A DNA stretch of 16,120 bases. Origin: an uncultured Longilinea sp. (GTDB taxonomy: Bacteria; Chloroflexota; Anaerolineae; Anaerolineales; Anaerolineaceae). The notes beneath the pieces were generated by a model that saw nothing but the letters and a program-made list of their open reading frames with translations, was not told where the DNA came from and made no database searches. Positions within the stretch are counted from its first letter, which is position 1, and the number at the start of each line of letters is the position of its first letter. The stretch lies in assembly GCA_937863945.1 (NCBI GenBank), contig CALMIB010000283.1, forward strand, positions 1-16,120. The letters are read 5' to 3'. The position numbers were made by a program, and so were the translations under genes. Of this stretch, positions 1 to 7,202 are shown in pieces.

Positions 1-710
1 CGTTTTTGTACGTGGGAAACTCAGCTTCCATTTCAATCCGCACGCCGGAGGAATCCGCGGATGGGTTTGCCGCCAGGTATTCCGCGTAGGTGGGGTTGGG
101 GGCGAACGGCGCCAGGTAAACGCTGCCCAGCAGCAGCGATTCGCGCGTCACCCTGAACTCGAAGGCATGCTCTCCGGCAGTCAGGAAGATCTGCGATGGA
201 TATTTCTGGCTGAAATTGACATCCCGCAGGATCACCTTTGACCAGCGCAGCAGCCGTTCCTGCCGGATAAGCGCATCGTTGCCGTAGCGGTCCTGCGGGA
301 AGGTATCGCGGGTGTTCTGGTAATAAATCGGGAAGACGATCCGCTGGACATCCACCAGCGGGAAGGCCCCGTCGACCAGCAACTGGCCTTCGGGCGCATT
401 GATGAAGGACTCGGTGGCGGCCATGTCAAACGCCACGGTGTACAACCCGTCGGCCGGGACGGACGCGCTGAACTGCACGGCGTCATCCGGCCCCAGGAAC
501 ACGCTCGGCTTGGCGTAAGCGCTGGCCACCGCGTGATCGCTCTGCGGCAATCCAAATGAATCGGCGCGGATTTCAATCTCGCCGCCGGCGTCCACCTGCG
601 GCACCGGCGCGATCGGCCCGGCGGCTGCCGTTCCCTCCGCCGAAACCGGCACGGTCGAAAAAAGAAGGACGACGGCAACCAGCATTCTGAGCAATCGGAC
701 AGCCTTCATT
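1..710 (-). CDS. Secreted protein with N-terminal carbohydrate-binding-like domain, probably a large ABC solute-binding protein (3' end outside window)
   Basis: The frame is open from an ATG at 708-710 to the window edge, giving 236 residues with no stop. An SD-like GGAG lies just upstream of the ATG. Residues 1-24 form a Sec signal peptide: basic start, hydrophobic run, then VSA before the predicted cleavage after Ala24. There is no lipobox cysteine, so this is not a lipoprotein. Residues 35-236 look like a beta-sandwich ligand-binding module. They carry the sequence FPLVDVQRIVFPIYYQ, then DRYGNDALIRQ, then a TAGEHAFEF strand. I recall this layout from the N-terminal module of roughly 950-residue extracellular solute-binding proteins next to sugar permeases in Firmicutes and Chloroflexota; that is memory of the family, not a search. 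It follows the lipoprotein SBP gene by 85 bp and probably shares its transcript. A stand-alone cell-surface carbohydrate-binding protein is the alternative. Confidence 0.72.
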
Positions 711-750
711 GGGAACTCCAACCGTAGTACGAAAACCGGTCAATCTTCAA

Positions 751-782
751 GAATGGGCGCCGTGTTTCCACGACGCCCATTC
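751..782 (-). terminator. Intercistronic hairpin with GAAA tetraloop, attenuator or mRNA stabiliser
   Basis: Two 14-nt arms (751-764 and 769-782) flank a 4-nt loop. Read as minus-strand RNA, all 14 positions pair, one of them as a G-U wobble, and the loop is GAAA, a stable GNRA tetraloop. Read as plus-strand RNA the same position would be a C-A mismatch, so the structure favours the minus transcript. It lies 14 nt after the stop of the sugar-binding lipoprotein gene. Only a short mixed run (UUCUUGAAG) follows, not a U tract, so it is a weak terminator at best. Hairpins after solute-binding-protein genes commonly raise their expression over downstream genes. Confidence 0.7.
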
Positions 783-795
783 CCATTTAAATCCG

Positions 796-2235
796 CTACT
801 TGTTCATCTCCGCGGCTGCGTCTGCCAGGATATTGTTGGCAAACTCTTCCAATTTCGCGGCGTAGTCCTCATATTTGTAGCGGCCGTCGTTCGCGAAATT
901 GAACATGAACCACATATTGACATCCTTGTCCTCGCCGATGTCAATGCCGGGTTTGCCTTCCCAGCGGGCATTGATGTAGCCGGGCACGATCTTGGCCAGC
1001 GATTCGATCATGCTGTTGTCCAGGTTATCCAGCGCGGCCAGGATGCCGGGCTTGTCCACGAACTCTTTGTAGAGTTCCAGCGAAGCCTCGTCCACCGAGA
1101 CGGGCATCTTCGGCGCGGAACCCGCGGCCCTGGCCAGTTCAGCTTCCTTCAGGTAGGCTTCCTTGGAGAAGGTCATCCACTTGGCGAAGTTATAGGCTTC
1201 TTCCAGGTTGGCGGTGGTCTTGGAAACGGTCATCACGTCGAAAACGATAGCCTGGTTGCCGCCCGGCACGCCAACGAAGTCCCAATCAAAGGTGGCGCCC
1301 GAAACATACCCCGGCACCGACCAGGAAGCATCCCAGCGCATGCCGACTTCCTGGTTCAGGAACAGCTCCCACGGGCCGGTGGATTTGAAGTTGGTCTTCT
1401 GCTCGTCGGTCAGGCCCTGCCAGGTGTAGGGTTTCATTTCGCCGGTCTTGGCAATGGCTTCTTTGAACGCGGCGGAGTTGTAGTTCATCTTTTCGCCGTC
1501 GAAACTGAACCACTTCAGGTTGGGATCGATCGCATTGGCGTACCAGCCGGTGACAAATTCCTGCTCGTCCAGGCCCAGGATACCCTTTTCTACATTATTC
1601 AGGCCGGTCACGGCTTCATACCATTCATCCACGGTGAAGCCGTATTCGGGGGCGTCCATGTTGGCGGCTTCGTACAGGTCTTTGTTGACAAAGTAGCCCA
1701 TCACGAATTGCGCCGCCGGCAGACCGAGCACCTTACCGGAGTAAGTGAAGGAATCCTTCAACACCTGGGGAACATCCGCCCAGTCGGGATCGTTGGCGGT
1801 GAATTCCGAAAGGTCAGCCACCCAGCCGTTCTGAACGTACAGCGGCACGTTGTTGGCGGCGAAGACATCGGGCAGTTCACCCTTGGCCGCGTAGGCGGTC
1901 AGGTTGGCTTCCCAGCCACCCTCGGCGGACATATCGACAAATTCGATGGTCACGTTGGGGTGCAGGTCGGTGTAAGCCTTGATCAACTGCCGCTGGATAT
2001 TGTTTTCCTCTTCGGTGCCCAGGTTCCAGTTGGCGTAGCGCAGCGTCACCGGTTCGGCGGCGGGCGGTTCGGTGGGCGCAGCAGTCGGTTCAACCGGCGC
2101 AGCCGTGGGTTCCACCGGGGCAGCGGTCGGTTCGGCCGGAGCCGAAGTGGGCGCGGTGGTTGCTGCCGGGGCGCACGCGGCCAACACAAAGACAGCAATG
2201 AGCATCAAACTGACGAACGTAACGAGCTTTTTCAT
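796..2235 (-). CDS. ABC transporter sugar-binding lipoprotein (family 1 solute-binding protein)
   Basis: This 479-residue protein captures an oligosaccharide outside the membrane and delivers it to an ABC permease. Residues 1-21 are a lipoprotein signal peptide ending in the lipobox LAAC, with Cys21 as the lipidation site. Residues 22-61 are a low-complexity Ala/Pro/Thr tether containing EPTAAPV repeats. The mature domain starts near VTLRYANW. It has typical family features: a long helix, then VTIEFVDM, then a GELPDVFAANN segment, then aromatic-rich ligand-cleft stretches such as WEANL and MRWDASW. Length fits the family. The start is ATG 2233-2235, preceded by GAGGAGA at good spacing. It lies 128 bp after the GH94 phosphorylase gene, which suggests the imported sugar is its substrate. 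No permease is in the window. The exact ligand cannot be read from sequence. Confidence 0.93.
   Translation of the reverse strand: MKKLVTFVSLMLIAVFVLAACAPAATTAPTSAPAEPTAAPVEPTAAPVEPTAAPTEPPAAEPVTLRYANWNLGTEEENNIQRQLIKAYTDLHPNVTIEFVDMSAEGGWEANLTAYAAKGELPDVFAANNVPLYVQNGWVADLSEFTANDPDWADVPQVLKDSFTYSGKVLGLPAAQFVMGYFVNKDLYEAANMDAPEYGFTVDEWYEAVTGLNNVEKGILGLDEQEFVTGWYANAIDPNLKWFSFDGEKMNYNSAAFKEAIAKTGEMKPYTWQGLTDEQKTNFKSTGPWELFLNQEVGMRWDASWSVPGYVSGATFDWDFVGVPGGNQAIVFDVMTVSKTTANLEEAYNFAKWMTFSKEAYLKEAELARAAGSAPKMPVSVDEASLELYKEFVDKPGILAALDNLDNSMIESLAKIVPGYINARWEGKPGIDIGEDKDVNMWFMFNFANDGRYKYEDYAAKLEEFANNILADAAAEMNK
2065..2133 (-). repeat. In-frame 21-bp repeats encoding an EPTAAPV lipoprotein tether
   Basis: Residues 35-57 of the sugar-binding lipoprotein are EPTAAPV, EPTAAPV, EPTAAPT and a degenerate EP unit, with a 21-bp DNA period. 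They form a flexible spacer between the lipid anchor and the folded domain. Third-codon positions differ between units, so this is not a very recent duplication. Confidence 0.85.
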
Positions 2236-2307
2236 GCTTTCATCTCCTCTTAAGGTTTGAGTGAAATGGGAAAATCAAAATGGTTGGCGCAAATTGGACT
2301 GTTTTTT

Positions 2308-2336
2308 ATATTGCTTTCTCCTTTCTTGCCTTGCAA
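2308..2336 (-). promoter_or_regulatory. Possible sigma70 promoter for the sugar-binding protein gene
   Basis: On the minus strand, TTGCAA (2331-2336) is followed after 17 bp by CAATAT (2308-2313), about 70 bp upstream of the start codon. Match quality is moderate. A half-site AGTGAAA of the LacI-type operator found upstream of GH94 occurs at 2260-2266 in the predicted leader, but its mirror half is missing. The GH94 stop lies only 28 bp upstream of the -35 with no terminator, so readthrough is also expected. Confidence 0.4.
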
Positions 2337-2363
2337 TGCTCCGTAAGATCGGTGTATGTCGGT

Positions 2364-4739
2364 TTAGCCCATTATGACTTCAACAACATGGTTCTTCCCG
2401 TCGGCCAAAACCGGGATTAACTGGCCTTCCACGGGGGCTCCATCCACGCGCAGCGATCGCACGCCGGTGTTGACGTGCTCCGGGTTGGAAACCGCGATCT
2501 GGTAGGTGGCGCCGCGGAATTTGCGCGTGACCTTGAAGCCGTCCCAGTGCGCCGGAATGGACGGATCCACCAGCAGCCCGTCCGGCTGTGGCCGGATGCC
2601 CAGGATCCAATGCGTGGCCACGCGGTGCAGCCATTGCGACGAGCCCGTGTACCAGGTCCATCCGCCGCGGCCGTAAAACTCGGACAGCGGGCCGTCGATG
2701 TTGCCCGGCGTCACGTAGGGTTCGGCCTTGTAGGTGTCGATATCCTGGCTGCGGTTGGGCGGGCAGATTTTGCGGTAGGCCTCATAGGCGCGCTCGGGCT
2801 GCCCCGCCAGCGCGTAAGCCCACACCGACCAGGTAGCCGCGTGCGTGTACACGCCGCCATTTTCGCGCAGGCCCGGGGCGTAGCGCGTGACGTAGCCAAT
2901 GTCCGGGCGCGGTTTGGTAAAGGCGGGGTAGTTCAGCAGGGTGCCGTAATCCTTGAGCAGGTATTGCGTCACCGCGTCCATGGCCGCCCGGGCGCGATCC
3001 TGCGGTGCGATCCCGCTGATGACCGCCCAGTTGTTGGGCATGAGGAAGATCTTGCCTTCATCGTTGCGCTCGGAACCCAGCAGCAGGCCGTCGTCGGTGG
3101 TGGCCTGCAGGTACCAGGCGCCGTCCCAGCCGTGGCGGTTGAGCGCGTCCCGCAGGCTTTCGCGCACCACGGCGCATTTTTCAGCAAAGGCGCCATCGCC
3201 GCGCGTCTGGGCCAGCGGGATGAAGCTGCCCAGGATCATGTAGAGGAACTCGCCCACCCAGAAGCTCTCACCTTTCATCAGCGTGCCCACCGCGCTCAGG
3301 CCGTCGTTCCAGTCATGGTCGCCCATCAGCGGCACGCCGCGCGGTGAAAAGCGCGAGAAGGAGCGCTCGATGGCGCGCTTGCAGTGATCGTACAGCGGCT
3401 CGTCCGGGCCGTTCAGGTAGGGCGCTTTTTCATCCAGGATGGCGTAATCGGCCGTTTCCTTGAGATAGGCGTCCAGGATGAACGGCAGCCACAGCAAATC
3501 GTCCGAGCAGTTGGTGCGCGGTCCGCCGCCGCGAATGGAGAACCACCAGTGATACACGTCGCCCTCGATGAACTGGTGCGCCGCGTGCAGCATCAACTGT
3601 TTTTTGGCGTATTCCGGCTGGCTCACCAGAAAGATCTGGCTGTCCTGCAACTGGTCGCGGTAGCCGATGCCGGCCGAAACCTGGTACAGGCCCGATTTTC
3701 CCCACAGGCGGCCGGAAATCGACTGGTACTTGAGCCAGTAATTGGTCATAAAGTTGAGGGCTTCGTCGGGGGTTTCCACCACCTCGGTGTCGATGAAGCG
3801 CGACCAGAAGGCCTTCACCTCGCGCAGGGCCTGCTCGCTTTTCTCCGGCGCGGTGTAGCGCCGCGCCAGCTCGGCCGCGTCTTCCCTGCCATCCTCGGCC
3901 GCGCCCAGCGTGAACACGATGGTTTTGGATTCGCCCGGCGCCAGGCTCACCTGCACCTGCAGCGCAGCAATCGCGTCGGTGAAGCGGCCGCTGCGCCCGG
4001 CCAGTTGAGCGTCCAGCATGGCCTGCGGCCGGTCATCGTTGCGGTACATGCCAATGAACGACTCTTTGTCGCAATCGAACGATTTCAACGGCTCGCTGAC
4101 CGCCATAAAGGCCGTGTACGGCCAGTCAATGTTGTTGTGGCGGCCTTTATCGTCGGCAAACCCCCACAGGCACTTGCGCGCATACAGCGTGCTGGCGCCC
4201 GCGTCGGCCGAGGTGTCGATGAACAGCTTGTGAAACTCGCGGTGCTCGTCCGGCGCGAACCCCAGCAGCCATTCGGCGTAGGAGGTCACGTCCAGCTCGC
4301 GCGCTTCGGCGCTGCGGTTGGTCAATTTAATATGAAAAATCTCCACCGGGTCGCCGGCGGAGACAAAAATGGTCAATTCGCTTTCGATATCTTCAATGGT
4401 CTGGAAAAATTTGGAATAGCCGATGCCGTGAATGACTTTGAACGCCTGATATGGGTGCATCACCGGCTTGTAGGTCGCCGACCAATACACGTTGCGCTTG
4501 AGGTCGCGGATGTAGAAATACTTACCCCAGTTGTCCTTGACCAGGTCCTGGAAAGAGCGCGTCAGGCGGTTCTGTCCGGCGTTGCCGCGCCAACTGTAAC
4601 CGGATCCGGTCTGCGACACCATCATGCCGAAATCGCCGTTGCTGATCACGTTTCCCCAGGGTTTGGGGGTCAGCGGATGAGTGATGATATATTCTCTGCC
4701 GTCTTCCGAAAAATAACCATAGGGGTTCGCAAATTTCAT
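2364..4739 (-). CDS. GH94 family disaccharide/oligosaccharide phosphorylase (cellobiose phosphorylase-like)
   Basis: GH94 enzymes use inorganic phosphate to split beta-linked glucosides, giving alpha-sugar-1-phosphate and a shortened sugar in the cytoplasm. The 791-residue length fits the cellobiose and chitobiose phosphorylase subgroup. No signal peptide is present. Residues 1-270 form the N-terminal beta-sandwich (YGYFSEDGREYIIT, then NGDFGMMVSQTGSGYSW). The (alpha/alpha)6 domain follows from about residue 325, with GIGYRDQLQDSQIF and RGGGPRTNCSDD. The GDHDWNDG motif at 473-480 contains the predicted general-acid Asp (476 or 479). ENGGVYTHAATW (627-638) and GRGGWTWYTGSSQW (690-703) form the phosphate/subsite region. 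The start is ATG 4737-4739 with GAGG 8 nt upstream. It is the first gene after an operator-controlled promoter and precedes the sugar-binding protein. Specificity (beta-1,4, 1,3, 1,2 or GlcNAc) is not resolved; some N-terminal motifs recall the GH94 part of cyclic beta-1,2-glucan synthases. Confidence 0.92.
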   Translation of the reverse strand: MKFANPYGYFSEDGREYIITHPLTPKPWGNVISNGDFGMMVSQTGSGYSWRGNAGQNRLTRSFQDLVKDNWGKYFYIRDLKRNVYWSATYKPVMHPYQAFKVIHGIGYSKFFQTIEDIESELTIFVSAGDPVEIFHIKLTNRSAEARELDVTSYAEWLLGFAPDEHREFHKLFIDTSADAGASTLYARKCLWGFADDKGRHNNIDWPYTAFMAVSEPLKSFDCDKESFIGMYRNDDRPQAMLDAQLAGRSGRFTDAIAALQVQVSLAPGESKTIVFTLGAAEDGREDAAELARRYTAPEKSEQALREVKAFWSRFIDTEVVETPDEALNFMTNYWLKYQSISGRLWGKSGLYQVSAGIGYRDQLQDSQIFLVSQPEYAKKQLMLHAAHQFIEGDVYHWWFSIRGGGPRTNCSDDLLWLPFILDAYLKETADYAILDEKAPYLNGPDEPLYDHCKRAIERSFSRFSPRGVPLMGDHDWNDGLSAVGTLMKGESFWVGEFLYMILGSFIPLAQTRGDGAFAEKCAVVRESLRDALNRHGWDGAWYLQATTDDGLLLGSERNDEGKIFLMPNNWAVISGIAPQDRARAAMDAVTQYLLKDYGTLLNYPAFTKPRPDIGYVTRYAPGLRENGGVYTHAATWSVWAYALAGQPERAYEAYRKICPPNRSQDIDTYKAEPYVTPGNIDGPLSEFYGRGGWTWYTGSSQWLHRVATHWILGIRPQPDGLLVDPSIPAHWDGFKVTRKFRGATYQIAVSNPEHVNTGVRSLRVDGAPVEGQLIPVLADGKNHVVEVIMG

Positions 4740-4772
4740 CGGGTGGCCCTCGAAAGGAGATAATCGGTTGTG

Positions 4773-4795
4773 GAAATTGTAAATTTCGCCGGCGA
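4773..4795 (-). other. Two small palindromes in the GH94 mRNA leader
   Basis: GAAATT-GTA-AATTTC (4773-4787) is a perfect 6-bp inverted repeat with a 3-nt loop. It abuts a 10-bp palindrome TCGCCGGCGA (4786-4795). Both lie in the predicted 5' leader of the GH94 transcript. They may be short leader hairpins or chance; no known riboswitch pattern was recognised. Confidence 0.3.
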
Positions 4796-4822
4796 CAATG
4801 CCCCTCGCGGCTGCACGTCACG

Positions 4823-4840
4823 AAGTGAAACGTTTCACTT
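4823..4840. promoter_or_regulatory. LacI/GalR-family operator, perfect 18-bp palindrome
   Basis: AAGTGAAACGTTTCACTT equals its own reverse complement over all 18 positions and is centred on CG, as is usual for LacI/GalR-family sites. The core TGAAACGTTTCA resembles known sugar-repressor operators. It begins 10 bp downstream of the -10 hexamer, so a bound repressor would cover the start site and early transcribed region. The repressor gene is not in the window. Release by the imported sugar or a breakdown product is inferred. Confidence 0.85.
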
Positions 4841-4849
4841 GTTTATTTT

Positions 4850-4877
4850 ATTATGACAACTTTTAACAAAATGTCAA
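4850..4877 (-). promoter_or_regulatory. Strong sigma70-type promoter for the GH94 / sugar-transport operon
   Basis: On the minus strand a consensus TTGACA (4872-4877) is followed after 16 bp by CATAAT (4850-4855, five of six matches). The -10 is preceded by TGT, making an extended -10. The expected start site is near 4842, directly beside the palindromic operator. The surrounding AT-rich sequence contrasts with the high G+C of the coding regions. The leader to the GH94 ATG would be about 100 nt. Confidence 0.85.
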
Positions 4878-4888
4878 TAACTTGTTAA
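4863..4888. repeat. Inverted repeat centred on the -35 element
   Basis: TTAACAA (4863-4869) and TTGTTAA (4882-4888) are perfect mirror arms separated by 12 bp. The dyad axis at 4875.5 falls within the -35 hexamer. Arm spacing is about two helical turns, as for a dimeric DNA-binding protein. In AT-rich DNA chance is possible. Confidence 0.4.
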
Positions 4889-4926
4889 TGGATTTAAAGA
4901 TTCAATTTTCGGAACCATTTTTACCA

Positions 4927-4962
4927 GACAAAAACGATCTCCCGGCGGTTGCCGGAAGATCG
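4927..4962 (-). terminator. Rho-independent terminator of the GH3 gene
   Basis: Minus-strand RNA folds into a 12-bp stem (arms 4951-4962 and 4935-4946, one G-U wobble) with an AACC loop. It is followed directly by UUUUUGU (4928-4934). It lies 32 nt after the GH3 stop codon and upstream of the GH94 promoter, so GH3 and GH94 are probably separate transcription units. Confidence 0.9.
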
Positions 4963-4994
4963 ATGGATGGAATGCTTTCCAGGATGAATCCGCT

Positions 4995-7136
4995 TCACGC
5001 CACGCGGAACGAACCTTCCAGGCTGGCGTTGCTGTCGCTGCCCACCCACACCTTGAACTCGCCCGGCTCGAGCACCCACCGGCCGCCCGGGCCGTAGTAC
5101 GAAAGCTCCTCCGCGCCCAGCTCAAAGCTCACCCGCCGCGATTCACCGGCCTGCAAGGCTACGCGCTCAAAGCCCTTCAGCTCGCGCACCGGGCGCGTCA
5201 GGCGCGAAACGCAGTCCTGCAGGTAACACTGCACCACTTCCTCGCCGTCGCGTTCGCCGATGTTGGTCACCGTCACCGACACGCGCACCCTGCCGCCGGG
5301 TTGAACCGCCTGCGGCTGCACTTCCAGCCCGTCGATGGCAAAGCGGGTGTAGCTGAGCCCGAAACCAAACGGGAAGAGCGGCGTCACGGGCATGTCATGG
5401 TAACGCGGATTGAAGCGGCCGGTGCTGTTGTGGTTGTAATGCACCGGGATCTGCCCCTCGCCGCGCGGGAACGAGACCGGCAGCTTGCCGCCCGGGTTGA
5501 CCGCCCCCAGCAGCACGTCGACAGTGGCTTCGGCGCCCAGGCTGCCCGGGTGCCAGGCCAGCAGCAGCGCGTCGGCCTGCGGCGCGATGCGGGTGAGCGC
5601 CACCGGCCGGCCGGTGTACACCACCACCGCCAGCGGCTTGCCCAACCCGGCCAGCGCATCGAACAGCGCCTGCTGCCCGGCGGGCAGTTCGATCGAAGCC
5701 ACGCAATTGTACTCACCGTTGCGCGCATGCGATTCGCCCAGCGCCAGCACCACCACGTCCGCCTCGGCAGCCGCCATCAACATTTCGTCGTACAGCCCGC
5801 TGGGTGCGGTCAAAATCTGCGCTTCGGGCAGGGCGGCGCGCAGGGCATCGGCCAGCGTGCCCGGTTCATCCGCCAGGATGTCGTTGACCCACGAGCCCAG
5901 CATCGTGCGGCGCTCGTGCGCGTACGGGCCAATCACCGCGACGCGGCGCGCATCCGGCTTGAGCGGCAGCAGCCCGTTGTTTTTCAACAGCACCATGCCG
6001 CGCGCAGCCGCACGCCGGGACGCGGCCCTGTACTCGTCGAGTGGAAGCTGTTCGAGCTGCCGATCCGTGTCCGCGTACGGGTGGTCGAACAACCCCAGAC
6101 GGAATTTCACCGCCAGCACGCGCCGGACGGCGTCGTCGAGCCGCTGCGCCGAAATCTCGCCCGCCTGCACCAGTTCTGCCAGGTGGTGCGTGTAACACTC
6201 GCTGATCATTTCCATATCAAACCCGGCATCGAAGGCCAGCGCAGCCGCATCCCGCTCACCGGCAACCACCCGGTGGTTGACCAGCTCGCCCACCGAAGCC
6301 CAGTCGGAGACGATGAAGCCCTCAAAGCCAAATTCGTCCTTGAGAATGTCGGTCAACAGGTAGCGGCTGCCGGAGGCCGGCTCGCCGTTCAGGTCGTGAA
6401 AGGCCGACATGACCGTGCCCACCCCGGCCTGCACGGCCGCCTTGAACGGCGGCAGATAGATGTTGCGCAGGGTGTGGTCGGTGATCTCACCGGTGTTGTA
6501 GTCGCGCCCGCCCTCGGCCGCGCCGTAGCCAACGTAATGCTTGGCGCAGGCCAGCACCCGCCCGGGCCGGGCATAGCCCTTTTCATCCAATTCGCCCTGG
6601 AAACCGCGCACGGCAGCCGCGGCCATTTGCGCGCCCAGGTAAGGATCCTCACCATAGCCTTCAATGATGCGGCCCCAGCGCGGATCGCGGGCAATATCCA
6701 TCATCGGCGCGAAGGTCCAATGAATGCCCATGCTGGCGGTTTCCGCCGCCGCGATGGCGCTGGCCTGCTCCAGCGCGGCCGGGTCGAACGCCGCCGCCAT
6801 GGCCAACGGAATGGGAAAGACGGTGTGCTGCCCGTGAATCACATCCATGCCGCTGAGGATGGGAATGCCCAGGCGCGATTCCTCCACCGCGATGCGCTGG
6901 ACCTCGTTCAGGTCGGCGATGCCCGCGGTGCGTTGGGTGACGCTGCCCCCCAGCGGCACGGCCGAGAGGATGCGCGAGCCCAGCCCGGTTTTGCGGATGC
7001 GCGCCAGGATCTCCTCGCGGCCCTCCGGGGGAATGTAAATTTGCACGCACTGGGCTACTTTCTCTTCCAGCGTCATGCGCGCCAGCAAATCTTCCACGCG
7101 TTCACCAACCGAACAATTCGGATCTTTATATTTCAT
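4995..7136 (-). CDS. Glycoside hydrolase family 3 beta-glycosidase (beta-glucosidase-like), cytoplasmic
   Basis: GH3 enzymes remove beta-linked glucose or xylose from the non-reducing ends of oligosaccharides by a retaining mechanism. From the chosen ATG the protein has 713 residues. It starts directly with the catalytic-domain motif VEDLLARMTLEEKV and has no signal peptide, so it acts on imported sugars. The TIM-barrel domain shows GMDVIHG (96-102), RWGRIIEGYGEDP (153-165), Lys199-His200 and the nucleophile Asp278 in FIVSDWA. The second domain contains ALGESHARNGE, with Glu475 the likely acid/base. A fibronectin-III-like domain ends the protein from about residue 610. The ATG at 7134-7136 follows GAGGAG. 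Longer starts at 7148 (ATG) and 7151 (TTG) are in frame but add an atypical MMRSA extension. It lies 66 bp after the membrane-protein gene with no obvious promoter, and ends at a strong terminator. Confidence 0.93.
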   Translation of the reverse strand: MKYKDPNCSVGERVEDLLARMTLEEKVAQCVQIYIPPEGREEILARIRKTGLGSRILSAVPLGGSVTQRTAGIADLNEVQRIAVEESRLGIPILSGMDVIHGQHTVFPIPLAMAAAFDPAALEQASAIAAAETASMGIHWTFAPMMDIARDPRWGRIIEGYGEDPYLGAQMAAAAVRGFQGELDEKGYARPGRVLACAKHYVGYGAAEGGRDYNTGEITDHTLRNIYLPPFKAAVQAGVGTVMSAFHDLNGEPASGSRYLLTDILKDEFGFEGFIVSDWASVGELVNHRVVAGERDAAALAFDAGFDMEMISECYTHHLAELVQAGEISAQRLDDAVRRVLAVKFRLGLFDHPYADTDRQLEQLPLDEYRAASRRAAARGMVLLKNNGLLPLKPDARRVAVIGPYAHERRTMLGSWVNDILADEPGTLADALRAALPEAQILTAPSGLYDEMLMAAAEADVVVLALGESHARNGEYNCVASIELPAGQQALFDALAGLGKPLAVVVYTGRPVALTRIAPQADALLLAWHPGSLGAEATVDVLLGAVNPGGKLPVSFPRGEGQIPVHYNHNSTGRFNPRYHDMPVTPLFPFGFGLSYTRFAIDGLEVQPQAVQPGGRVRVSVTVTNIGERDGEEVVQCYLQDCVSRLTRPVRELKGFERVALQAGESRRVSFELGAEELSYYGPGGRWVLEPGEFKVWVGSDSNASLEGSFRVA

Positions 7137-7202
7137 GGCACTCCTCATCAAACTCTCTCATGATATGGCAGGATTCGGCCCGGGGAGGGGCGAGCTTCAC
7201 CC

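Noticed and set aside
2065..2133. Short tandem repeat considered as CRISPR or a mobile-element scar
   Set aside because: Units are 21 bp, in frame, without spacers, and encode a typical lipoprotein tether.
709..2253. 514-codon open frame on the plus strand opposite the sugar-binding lipoprotein gene
   Set aside because: It is rich in Gly, His, Val and Arg with no family resemblance, while the opposite strand has a lipobox, RBS and a clear SBP fold. High G+C creates such antisense frames.
7142..7156. Minus-strand AGAGTTTGAT, identical to the start of bacterial 16S rRNA genes
   Set aside because: The match stops after ten bases and no rRNA sequence follows; it is the leader of the GH3 gene.
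5301..7163. 620-codon open frame on the plus strand opposite GH3
   Set aside because: Composition is Arg/His/Gln-heavy with no recognisable domain; GH3 on the minus strand has all catalytic motifs.
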